The notes under the pieces: model-generated
What the model was told of the DNA's origin: nothing
Database searches by the model: none
What the model saw: the letters and a program-made list of their open reading frames with translations, nothing else
Origin: Taeniopygia guttata
Taxonomy: Eukaryota; Chordata; Aves; Passeriformes; Estrildidae
DNA length: 64,000 bases
Assembly (NCBI RefSeq): GCF_048771995.1
Contig: NC_133063.1
Location: forward strand, 62,382,310 to 62,446,309
Reading direction: 5' to 3'
Position numbers and translations under genes: made by a program
Shown here: positions 26,176-51,200 of the stretch, piece after piece
Layout of the letters: the number at the start of each line of letters is the position of its first letter
How positions within the stretch are numbered: position 1 is the stretch's first letter

Positions 26176-27955
26176 TTTGTTTTTTTTTTTTCCAGTACTA
26201 AAAACTCAGAAAAATTAATTAATTAAGTTAAAAAGCTTAATATGGAATCCAAATTATATATTCATAATTTGCAGGGCAAAAATGGTTCTTTAAGAATTCA
26301 TAGTAATACTTTTGTTTCCCTGGCTCTTATAGGAAAGACTCTTCTTGAAAAGAAATAAAACATACATGAGGGAAACTTGCGTTTTAGGGAAAAGGAGTAT
26401 ACCAGAATCTAAAATTCTGACACATATTAGTCTTGATTTTCATCCTGAAAATTACAAAAATCAAAAAGTTTCAAACACAATGATACTTCACATCATGAAA
26501 TGATTAGATTTTATTTTTTTCACATTATTTACTTACTTTGAATAACACTAAGTTGACAGAAATCTCCAAACAGTAGTCTTAAAATTATGACTTTTCAGAT
26601 AGGAATGTAACTCAACCCTAGCACATTCCACTGACTTGCTCTGTGGTTCCATCAACAATGCAATAGTGCATCATTATCATTAATAAATTGTTACCACTGT
26701 ACTGATGTTACACAAAAATTAAAAAAAAAAAAATCCCCATTATGTGTCAAAGAGTTTAGTCTGAAACCAGCTGTAGTAATGCTAAACACTTTGACAGTAG
26801 CAGATAGCTTCTTCACAAGTTAAATAGGAGATTAAGGTCAATATATGGGCAGTAAAGTCATAAGCTGAGAAAAAAAGTAACTCAAGGGTTCCACAACAGG
26901 AGAGCCTTTGAAGATCTTTGCATAACCACAGTGACCTCTCTAGCCCAGAGTATAAATGAGTGCAATAAGCTAGGAGGACCAAGTGAGAAAGTGGGACCAA
27001 AACTACACTTCAGTGTTAGGAAAAGGCAGAGAAGACTATTATTTACTCCAGCTGGACAAAGTTCCACATCTAAAAGGCTACACAACTGAAAGAATGAAAA
27101 GGTAGAACAACTACTGGAGCAAATACAGCACTTAAGAAACACCAGACAAAGAAGTCTGCTGCACTTCAGGCTCAAAGTCAGCACAGAAAAAGTCACAGGC
27201 TCATTGAGTGAAATACAGCAATCCAGTCTGGCACCAAGTTAACAAATGAAAAGCAATTTTTTTGCAGGAGCAAATATGCATGCTCCAAAATAATAATGTA
27301 ACATGAATAACCTAGGAGTTTAATATACAAAATGCATAGAGAAATAAAATACATCTTAGAAACTGATTTGATCAGACTCATGATAAAGTAATAAATGTTA
27401 ATAGGAAGAAAGGCCCAGTCCTGCAGACTTTAGCCACAATTACTTGCAATGGTTATGGCAGTACTTCTAGCACTGGAGCAGTAGTCCAAAGGCCTTATTC
27501 TCAAGTTAGGAACGTTGGTGTTAACTACTGGTGGTACACTGTTGCAATATACCCCATAAATCAACTAGATGACCCTAGAGACCATGTCAGTTTACCTTCA
27601 TTATGCAGAGAGTATTTGTAAAGCATTACAGAGAGCTTATAACAAATTTTGCTTCCTGAATTTTACTAAAAAGAAGGCATTGCTGAAGTCAGTTGTAACT
27701 AGAAGTGAGAAACAGACTCAGATCCATAGCATCTTATAATGTTATTCGTGTTTTAACCACATATTTTCAAATTTTGCAGTCAATCATGATCAGTCTGGGG
27801 ATCGTCACCTTCAGCAAAGCCAAAGTTGCCGCATCACTGCAAGACTGGTTTTCTGTTCCATTCAGTTAATTAAAATTGCTACAGGAACTAAAAAAAAAAT
27901 GAAACTTGTGCACTACAGCTGAGCAGTACCACCATAATGTTAAAACCCTTTAGCT
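26176..27955. other. Interval downstream of PSAT1
   Basis: No gene recognised. Part of it may be PSAT1 3' UTR if a distal polyadenylation site is used. Confidence 0.4.
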
Positions 27956-27961
27956 TTTATT
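27956..27961 (-). terminator. PSAT1: Candidate PSAT1 polyadenylation signal
   Basis: AATAAA on the minus strand 37-42 bases after the stop codon, followed within about 40 bases by GGTGGT and then a T-run, a plausible downstream element. A 3' UTR this short would be unusual. ATTAAA at 27319-27324 and AATAAA at 26510-26515 are alternatives that would give 3' UTRs of about 0.7 and 1.5 kb. Confidence 0.35.
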
Positions 27962-27997
27962 TCATAGATGTGCAGCATGGCTCTAACCCGTAGGCAT

Positions 27998-42296
<14,299 letters not shown>

Positions 42297-42564
42297 GCTG
42301 CCGCTGCTGCTCCGTCTGCTGCAGCCGCGCTTTGCGCAAACCCCTCCGCTATAAACCCGCGGCCGCGGGGGCCCGGCACTTTCCCCCTTTGTCCCGGCCG
42401 CCCATTGGCAGCGCCGCCGCGGGAGGCGGCGTGAGGGCGGCGGCGTGAGGGGCGGGCCGGGCCCCGCGGCGCTCCGCGGGCCCCACAGGGAGCGCCCCGC
42501 GCGGGCAGCGCAGCGAGCCCCGGCGGCGGCAGCGCGTACGAGCGGCCCGCGCCGGGCGGGCGTG

Positions 42565-42617
42565 CGGGCACACAGACACACAGACACAGAGACACACAGG
42601 CACACACACACACACAC
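42565..42617. repeat. Imperfect (CA)n microsatellite
   Basis: CACA/CAGACA dinucleotide-type repeat immediately upstream of the PSAT1 CpG island, pure CA only over its last 18 or so bases. Confidence 0.9.
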
Positions 42618-42849
42618 GGTGAATGCACGTCTTCCTGCCGGTGCTTTCCCCCCACCGCGGGTGCTGCAGCAGCGCTGGGATGCTTGCTCCAACAGCAGTC
42701 TGTGTGAATGCGTGAGAACTTAAAAGCAATGACGACCCACAGTTACAATGAATTTTAGGAGATCCTTCATATTTCATATGAAATGACAAGAGGCAACGGA
42801 CAGAAACTGATGCACAGGAAGCTCCACCTGAATACAAGAAAGAACTTAA

Positions 42850-43040
42850 CTATGCAAGTGATCGCCCACTAGAACACGTTGCCCAGAGAGGTTGTGGAGT
42901 CTCCCTTGCTGGAGACACTTAAGAACCATCCAGGTACAATCGTGTGCAATGTATTCTAGTACATACCTGATTAAGCTGTGACGCTGGAGATCACCCACTG
43001 TGTCCAACCAGACCGTTTTTGTGATTCTGTGATTCATCTT
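42850..43040 (+). mobile_element. CR1 3' end fragment
   Basis: Contains GCCCAGAGAGGTTGTGGAGT, CTCCCTTGCTGGAGACACTT, and the tail TTTTTGTGATTCTGTGATTC, the 3' end of a CR1 subfamily different from the copy at 1-1818. It lies about 300 bases upstream of the PSAT1 CpG island. Confidence 0.93.
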
Positions 43041-43124
43041 GAGAGATGGGTTTACAGTACCCAGATCTTAGAATATTTTGTGTTAAATACTTACCTTGTA
43101 GAGGAGGAGGATCCCTCCTTCTAT

Positions 43125-43196
43125 AAGCCAACAAGTGTCTGCATGTTATGCACTTTCCCCAAGCCAACAAGTGTCTGCATGTTATGCAGCTTCCTC
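43125..43196. repeat. 36-bp tandem duplication
   Basis: Two adjacent copies, 43125-43160 and 43161-43196, share AAGCCAACAAGTGTCTGCAT and the next 8 bases without mismatch, with 3 differences in the last 8 bases. Confidence 0.95.
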
Positions 43197-43486
43197 AAAA
43201 AGTCCATTGCAGGCAAATTGTTGTTTGAATTTCAGAGAGTAAAAACAGGAGAGCTGTGAAACTTGATCACCTTCACATAATGGATAGCATAGCTTGGACT
43301 TGCCTTGAGGTTTGCCAAATCCTAGGCTAATATCCCTGAATACTAAAGCATTCGTCCCTCAGGTATCTATGGAAGTTAACTGTGGTATCTTGGTTCATTG
43401 AAAACACAGAGGTAGTACAACTGAATTGTTGTAACTGAAAGAGACTTTAGCTCCTTCCATTTTCTGACTGTTAATTCTGCCTGTGA

Positions 43487-43728
43487 AAAATTATTTACAC
43501 TTTTTCGTTTACTCTGTCTTGTTTTTCCAGTTATGCATCATAGTAAATACAGCTATCTTTGCTTTTGTCTTAATTAGGCAAATCCAGGTTCATCTGCAGA
43601 GACTGATTTGTGGCACTTGAAGGATCAAATTCTCTGTCAAATGGTGTAAGTTAGGAGCATTCCTGGAAATCATGGTTTTGAAAGCTTATATTGGGTGAAC
43701 TATGATTATTGGTATGATTCCACATGAA
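43487..43728 (+). repeat. Left arm of a long inverted repeat
   Basis: About 240 bases whose reverse complement recurs at 45299-45519 at roughly 90% identity, aside from an indel of about 10 bases in the middle. Shared landmarks are CAGTTATGCATCAT, ACAGCTATCTTTGCTTTTGT, GAGACTGATTTGTGGCACTT and TAGGAGCATTCCTGGAAATC. Confidence 0.93.
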
Positions 43729-45298
43729 TTCCATCATGGACTCGTTGAGTTTTCAAAGTTATTTTAAAGGCAGTAGCAGTAAACCAATTTTGACAAAGCA
43801 AGCCATGAAGTATGATTGAAAACAGATAGGCATCACAGAGGCCCATAATTTCAAAGTATCTTCAGCAAGATTGATTCACAATTCTCATACACAGCTGTAT
43901 AAAGCACAGCTCTTGAACACATTAGATTGCCCAGTCTTTCCTATAATGCTGGCCCTATTTTAGTCTCATGGGTGTTCCCCAAGCTAATCATCAACATCAA
44001 TCATCTGTCGAGAAAACTGCAAGTATCAATGTCTGTTATTTTGTGAATTCTGAGATGTAAATAAAATACATCATTATCGGTTATTTCACTGAAGAAATAC
44101 TGACTACATGAATTTGTCCCTTTTTCTGTCAAGCCAGGTGATACCTGGAACCACAAAAAGAATTTACAGACCACAGCCTGACCTGGTATTTAGTTGAAAG
44201 AGCTTCATCTTAAGGAAGTTACTTTGTTTAAAAAATTGTAAACAGAAACATTGGTGTTAGAGCAAAGATAATTTTCATTTCAATGAGAGTTACAGCTTCA
44301 GAAAAATCCATCAAAATTGCCTTCAGGCACCAGAAACCTCCGCAGTTTTTAAGAGATAATAGCGAGCTTCACAGACAACACAGGCTGGATACATTATATT
44401 CAAAATACCAAGATAGTTTTAAAGTATGTCTCACACTACAATACCCAGAACAACTGTTACTTCTTAGTTATAATTTAATAGAAAATGCTACTGAAATGTT
44501 TAGTAACAACATAGATGTGACTAAAAATTTAATTATTTTTACTAGTGTGTCAAATAGAAATAAGATCAAAAGATACAGGCTTCTCATATGAGTTTTTTCC
44601 AGTATTAAATCTAAAGCACCTGTGTAGACCCAGAGAGGCAACTTAAAATTCCAGTCTGGCTAGGAAAATGGTATCCAAGGTAGTAAGGGGGAGTGGAAGC
44701 AGTCAGAAATAGTGTAGGTTGGGGATTCAGATGAGGAAGCCTGCCTACTACTACAAAAAGTGCTTCAACATCCTGCCAAGATCAGTCTTGAATCTAATTG
44801 TGTGGCACAAACCATAAGGGAAATTAAAATTTGGAGTTAAAAATGTACTTCAAATGCTGTCACAAAGAGCCAGAACACAAAAATAGAAACAAGGCAAGCT
44901 AGTGCTAGCATCAGCTCAGAGCACTGGTGGAAATACCAGGTATTGGAGCTTTCAGTTCACAGATGTCTCATCCTGACCAGAAGGGTCAAAAATAGCAGCT
45001 CCCACAAGATCAGAGGACAACTCCACTGGAAGCCTTGTCACCCAGAAGCTTTAGAAAACCTTCTTTGCGCTCTGCATTGATGGGAAGTATATAAAATTGG
45101 AAAGAATGTATAAATTTGAAATTTTTGCTGTGGACAAGGGATGATTATGCTTTTGCAGACAGAAAGAATAAAGAGAAATAGTAATGGTCACACTATAGTT
45201 CTGTTTGTATTGGATTAAGATTTCTCCTATTTTAGTAATTTACTAGCAGCAATTATGATTTCATGTTTTAATTACATCAGAAATCATGAATTCCATCA

Positions 45299-45519
45299 TG
45301 GAATCATACCAATAGTTCATCCAAGATAAGCTTTCAAAACCATGATTTCCAGGAATGCTCCTAACTTACACCATTTGACCCTTCAAGTGCCACAAATCAG
45401 TCTCTGCAGATCAACCTGTATTTGCGTAATTAACACAAAAGCAAAGATAGCTGTATGTAATATGATGCATAACTGGAAAAATGAGACAGAGTAAAAGAAA
45501 AAGTGTAAATAATTTTTGA
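45299..45519 (-). repeat. Right arm of a long inverted repeat
   Basis: Reverse-complement partner of 43487-43728. Homology ends sharply at both ends of both arms. The 1.57-kb spacer (43729-45298) is not itself repeated and holds no recognised gene; a plus-strand frame of 102 codons at 44283-44591 has no recognisable domain. Confidence 0.93.
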
Positions 45520-45550
45520 TAGTTTTCAGTGAACTTTTATAAGGTTCATT

Positions 45551-45751
45551 ATGACTTCATGTTATGCTGGGCAGCAAAACCTTGATCAACTTCTGGAAAA
45601 TAACCAGCTCACTCAAGGAGAGCACATGTACATGAGTTCCCTGTCTGGTACCACAAATGGACGTCATTATTTTAAGACAAATAATGCTGACTACATAGCA
45701 ACCTGGCAAGCGTTTCAGGAGGCAGCTGGGATGTCTTGTCCAGCATACTAG
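45551..45751 (+). other. Small ORF with coding-like composition
   Basis: 66 codons from ATG to TAG, encoding MTSCYAGQQNLDQLLENNQL and ending GMSCPAY, 30 bases outside the right arm of the inverted repeat. The residue mix (Gln, Asn, Tyr, Trp, no homopolymers) looks more protein-like than neighbouring frames. No family was recognised. It may be a pseudogene remnant, part of a mobile element, or chance. Confidence 0.2.
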
Positions 45752-47224
45752 TGAGATGAGCAAATTTTGGTGAAACCTTAACTTCAGTGGTTCAAAAAAA
45801 TGTTCGGGGCTATTTTGTTTTTCAGAGATCAAAGTCCTGAACTGTGAAGAGTAGGTGTTGGGAAGACTAAGTGAAAAGAGAAAAAGTTATTGAGCTTTAT
45901 GAGTAAACAGTAATATGTTCTCTAGCAAATAGCTGGCCTATTGATTTCAGGCTTTTAGGTCAAACAAGAACACAGACAATTATGTAAAATATTAACTAAC
46001 AGCAAGAGAAAATGGGTAGAAAGGGTAGAAAATGGTTTCCTAATAATTTAAAATAAAAATATTTTTACTTTTTATTAGAATACTTTACTGTTAAATATAT
46101 AAAGAATATATATGTTTATAGGTGTAAAATACTTTTCGTAAATGAGTTTTTCATTGTTAGAAAAAACGTTGGAAGTTCTGATGTATTCATGATAGCTCAA
46201 AAATAATACTTGTCCCCTAGTAGCTTCAATCTATTGGCTTAGCCAATTTCAGATCCAACTATATATAAAGTATGCACCACAGTACGAGTGCAATACCATA
46301 GCCCTAGTAACATAAATCAGAAACACGAAGTATTCTTCAACAGAAAAACAAAGGTTAAGTACTAATCCACTGAAAAAAAGTATGCCCATCTAAATTGCAA
46401 ACTGCCTGGTTAATTTTGCCTTAAAATATTGGTTTTGAAATAATTCATACTCTAAATGCAAATATTGAAAAGCAAGTATTTAACATGAAAGGTATTAAAT
46501 ATCACCTGCATTTGGGCATGTAATATATAAATTGTTCTAAGTTCTTCAAGGTACTTTTACGGACAAGTAATAGATTCCTAACTCTTAAACCTTACAAATA
46601 AAACACTTCTGAATTTAAAATTTTATCCAGCATTTCTCAGTAATTAGCTTTTATTTAAAAAAGGGAATAGGTAGTTTTTTACTGCTGAATATACAGATGG
46701 ATTGTAATCATTTAGTCAGACCAAAATCACAAACAAAGAATAACTGAAAAATTAGACATGCAGTTGGGAAAATATGTAAAAAATACCAGATTATGATATT
46801 ACCTTCTAATATTCTGAAGTGACAAAGTCTGTACAAAGAACATACTTTCATTGTGCAATTACTTGTGCAATATTGCAATAGCTAAGGTAATCTTGTGCTA
46901 TTTGCTCTGTAGGACTGAATTTGAGGATTCATGAGTTTTTTTATATTTGTCAAGCAACTGGAGTCAGGAATTTCTACAGATCATATGTGTTCCAGAAATC
47001 ACATAGCAGATGATTCAGTTAAAAAATAGTTATGGGCTGTTTTCTCCCAATTCAGGCTAAATCATTCTACCTAGTTCCTGTATGTAATTAGTATAGTCTA
47101 GTTCAGTTAAGCTGCAAACCACCTGCCTGTGCACAAGGACAAGATGCCAGGGCTAAATCCCAGGAGTTTTAAAACAATGGTAATTTTGTTAGTTTTACAT
47201 TCTCACATTTCTCTAGGTCCTGAG
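45752..47224. other. Intergenic interval between PSAT1 and CEP78
   Basis: AT-rich with no recognised feature. Confidence 0.5.
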
Positions 47225-47288
47225 AGCAATCTGAATTAGACTATACATCCTCCAGAGGCTCCTTCCAACATGTGCTATTCTATGATCT
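47225..47288 (+). mobile_element. CR1 3' tail remnant
   Basis: TTAGACTATACATCCTCCAG, then GGCTCCTTCCAACATG and CTATTCTATGATCTG, resemble the last 50 bases of CR1. Confidence 0.55.
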
Positions 47289-47498
47289 GCAGACATAGCA
47301 CTAACGATGGCTGTATTTAAAGGCTTCCTATAGCAATATTTCTGAACTCATTTTTGACTCTGAAACTTCCACTAATTTTCAGAATGTCATAACCACCCAC
47401 TGTTATGCAGGAATTGATGTTTGCCCCAAAACCACTTCTGCATTCCCACTGGAATACACTGAAAATAAACACTAGGTAAAAACTGTAATCAAATTAAC

Positions 47499-47504
47499 TT
47501 TATT
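47499..47504 (-). terminator. CEP78: CEP78 polyadenylation signal
   Basis: AATAAA on the minus strand about 270 bases after the stop codon, the first canonical signal downstream. It implies a short 3' UTR and a transcript end near 47480. Confidence 0.6.
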
Positions 47505-47771
47505 AGCTCAAATATCTGTGATAATGAAATCCGTATTTTGAGTCCCTCATGTTTAGTACAAACTCATGGGTACCATTTTAGGTGTATCACGTGTTTTCAA
47601 AACTAAAAATCTAGTGACAAAGAATGCAAACACAAAACGGGAATACTAAGAAGTATACAATGCTCTAAAAAGTCAAAGTCTACAGAACTTTACAAAAAAT
47701 TCACTAATTTTACTGAGATATCCAAGACATAATCTTGCAAGTCTCAAGAACAGTTCAAACATTCAATCACT

Positions 47772-48299
47772 TCAAATGCTGGTAACACTTGGTATACTTT
47801 CCTGTATTTCAGAGACAGATCCTACAGTATCAGTTCCAGAGCTAACATTTACTACCTGAAGTCTACTTCTGTCTCCTCTCTCTCCGTTACTTGGACTTGC
47901 AGTTTCATTTGCTACAAGGATGTGTTTCTTAGAGGAATAATTTTTGCTTTTTTCACCAGGAATACCATTGGATATTCTGCTATCATCACTTTTGATTTGT
48001 ACACTGGAATCAGCAAATGAATGCAGACTGGTAGCCAACTGCCTTGCTGAGTGATGTCCTTTTGCTTGTTCATTTTGTTTGACTCTCCACTCAGATAATA
48101 CTGGAGTACTACTTCGAGTCTTATTCTCTTTATTTTGGTTAATTATTTGAGCTTCATTTTCCTTCCACAAACCTGGCTGATACTGCTGTCCAGAAGCCTG
48201 AAGTTCTCTTATTTCTCTAAGTGATGAAAAGGCATTATTCACAACCATCTGGGATTGAAACGTGCCAGAAAGTGGAAGTTGGATGTCCCCAGCTCTGTT
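47772..48299 (-). CDS. CEP78: CEP78 terminal coding exon, long divergent tail
   Basis: 528 bases, 175 residues plus stop. It begins [20 protein letters not shown] after a pyrimidine-rich acceptor and ends ESIPSVTSI. Only the start (AGDIQLPL; human GDARIPLPL) resembles human. It is rich in Ser, Gln, Asn and Lys with low predicted order. The reading frame stays open without interruption. Confidence 0.88.
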   Translation of the reverse strand, partial: NRAGDIQLPLSGTFQSQMVVNNAFSSLREIRELQASGQQYQPGLWKENEAQIINQNKENKTRSSTPVLSEWRVKQNEQAKGHHSARQLATSLHSFADSSVQIKSDDSRISNGIPGEKSKNYSSKKHILVANETASPSNGERGDRSRLQVVNVSSGTDTVGSVSEIQESIPSVTSI

Positions 48300-51200
48300 C
48301 TGAAACAAAAGATTGCAATGAAAAAACAGGCAACTAGAGGGAAAAAAAAAAAACCAAAAACAGTTTTGCAAGTGCCATATATACTGCCATATTGAGTCTG
48401 CAGAGCAAAATACAGGTATAGGTAAGATGTAGCAGAGCAAAAGCAATTAAACAATTTTTATCACCCTTCAAAACAGATTTCTGAAGATTGCTACAATGAT
48501 AATGACACAGGGTAGTCACATTACGGTTTAACGTTTAGCTTGAAATTTATACCAGAGATGTGTCAGCTACACAAGAGCAGACAAAACTTAATCACATCTA
48601 TCATCCCAAAATACCTGGAATTCCTTATGTTTACTAGCAATTCACAGAATCTCAACACTATACCACAACACCCAGATGCTACAAGAACCCAAACTAATCA
48701 CCAGTACTGGGAGGTAAGAACAAGAGTCTTCAAACTGCAAAATTGGAAATTCTCTCCACGCTGCTAAAACAACCCCCACATTTTTAACATTATATTTAAG
48801 GAGCTCATGTGTTCTTGAGGAACTTAAAACAGTTAGAGTGGAAGACTATGGATATAAGAAACACACTGGAATGCAGAGCGATTCTTGGTATGACAGTTTT
48901 ACTCAATTTAGACATAACTATAGTCCTCCAGTATCTGAATTTTTACCAGCCTTTAAAAAAGCCTGGGTCTGTTTCCTTTGTTACAGGAATTTTAGTATCT
49001 CCTTTAAAAAATCCTCAAGGTTTACTATTAATGCACAGAGTAGAACCTAAAACCTTATGCAATATTTACAAATACTACAAATTTGTAGTTGCCTGAAGCT
49101 CGTGTCATGGCCACAGAGAAATCTATACTAGACATATACACTATAATTACTTAAAAAATAATTTACAATTTTCAGGACATATACAATATAATTACTTACC
49201 AGATAATTTATAATTTTCAGAAGGTACATTGTATGGCCTCTCCTGTAGGACCAGGGTTCTTTACAACACTATACTTCATTATTAAATGTTTCTAAAAAAC
49301 CTTATCATGGTATTTTCCAATTTGAATGGATGCATTCCCCTACTGGAACTTCCTATTTCAGACTAGCAAACAACACAATTACCACTAAAGTTTAACAGGT
49401 TACAAAATACTGCAGTTTGTGCTCCGAGTGTTAAACACATTAAAAGCTTACATTAATCAGTGAATTATTATGCTATGTATAAATGCAGCTACAGCAAAGG
49501 GTTGCAGTAATAACTTCATTAATCAGAGGGGGATTAACAGCTGAAAAGTGCATTAAAGAGTATAAACCAGAATTGCCTCCAGCATTCCTTATAAAGACTT
49601 ACTTTGCTATTCTCAGTATGCTCCTGTCTTTCTTCTTCAAAAGACTTCTCCTTTACCATGTTCACAGGCTTACTGAGAGTAGCATTTATTTGTGGATGCC
49701 CCAAAATACCAAAATCTGATTGGTCTATCCCAGCTGATACCGCAAGCTGTCCAAGCCTGTAAAATAAATGTTTAGTAGAAAATCACACAAACTATTCTTA
49801 CTCTTTGAAAGACCAAACATTCAAAAACAGAAGTAGAATCTGTTAAAGCTTTGAGCATAGTTTTCCATTACTTTATGTGAAGCTCAGAGTATCTTAACAA
49901 GACAAAAACAAGTAGCTGAAGGTATTTTCTTGTCTTTGCACAAAATAGCCCTCAAATTCAAAACAAGTGTTACAAGGCTGAGAATGAAGCTCTTCTAGTT
50001 AGCACTGAACTCAGAGCAGCATACTGGCAATGAGATTCCACGTCAGGCAGAACAAAGATTAAACTGTCATTCAAACAGAAATTGGTGCACAAATAGCATA
50101 ATCTCTTTACATGTCAATGACAAGCTTCACAAATACCATTATGCTGGGTCACGTGCCAGCTTGTAAGATGGCCAAACCAATCACACGTGGGTTTTAAGAC
50201 TCAGTAAAAAGTGGAAAGGGCAGTCATTAACTGATAGCATGGCATATGATATACAGAAGCTTACTGAGAAGAGGATTCTTCATGATTGGGATTCTTTAAC
50301 GTCCAGTGAAGCTCCTTTTTACTATGAATAGACATAGGGTCCATAGTAAAGAAACTTTCTTCATGTGGTAAAAATGCATTATTCCCTTCCTGAGAAGTTT
50401 GAAACTCCTGTAGTAATGGCAACACTACAAACTGATTGTCGCAAAAATTAAAATACAGCCTTAGGGTGAAATGTACAGTAAGTTAGAATCATTGAATCAT
50501 GGAATCATTAAGGCTGAAAAAGATCTCTTAATAGCATCAAGTCCTGCCATTAATCTAACACTGCTAGGTTCATCCCTAAATCATGTCCCTAAGTGTCCAG
50601 ATGTTTTCTGGACACTTCCAGGGGTGGAACATTCCTAGACAGCCTGTTCCAATGTCTGACCACACTTTCAGAGAAGAAATTTTTTCTAATGTCCCTTCTA
50701 AACTTCACATGTCACAACTTGAGGCCATCGTCACTTAGGTGCTGAGTTATATCACCACAATTTGGAAGTGGGAGATAGGGACGGCAAATAAAATCTTCTG
50801 TGATATTCTCTGAATACACAGAGTAGACTACAACACATATTCATATCATTCCCTTGTGGATGAGACTGCTGTGCTTGGTCATACAAGCTTTACAAATTGG
50901 GTTCGAGCTGAAATTCTTTGAAAAATGGGAAGGATGAACCATCCTCTGACAAATTGCAGGTACAGTGGTAATAACAAACTTTAATCAATATTCTCTGAAA
51001 TAACTATAGTAGTAGTAGTAGTAGTACTAGTAGTAACAATAAATACTGACTTAAAATACAAAGGGTGGAGATATAAATCCCACGTATCCCAGTACATACT
51101 GCAATGTAGATTTCCATACTTCAGTTAGTGAGTGGAGAGCACAAAGTAACAGGACATTTCCTGAAGGCAGTTCAACTGCATTTTGAGCCTTTTATATTGT

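Noticed and set aside
42332-42408. Bidirectional promoter serving both PSAT1 and a plus-strand gene
   Set aside because: No plus-strand exon was found in the next 5 kb, and CEP78 ends there on the minus strand.
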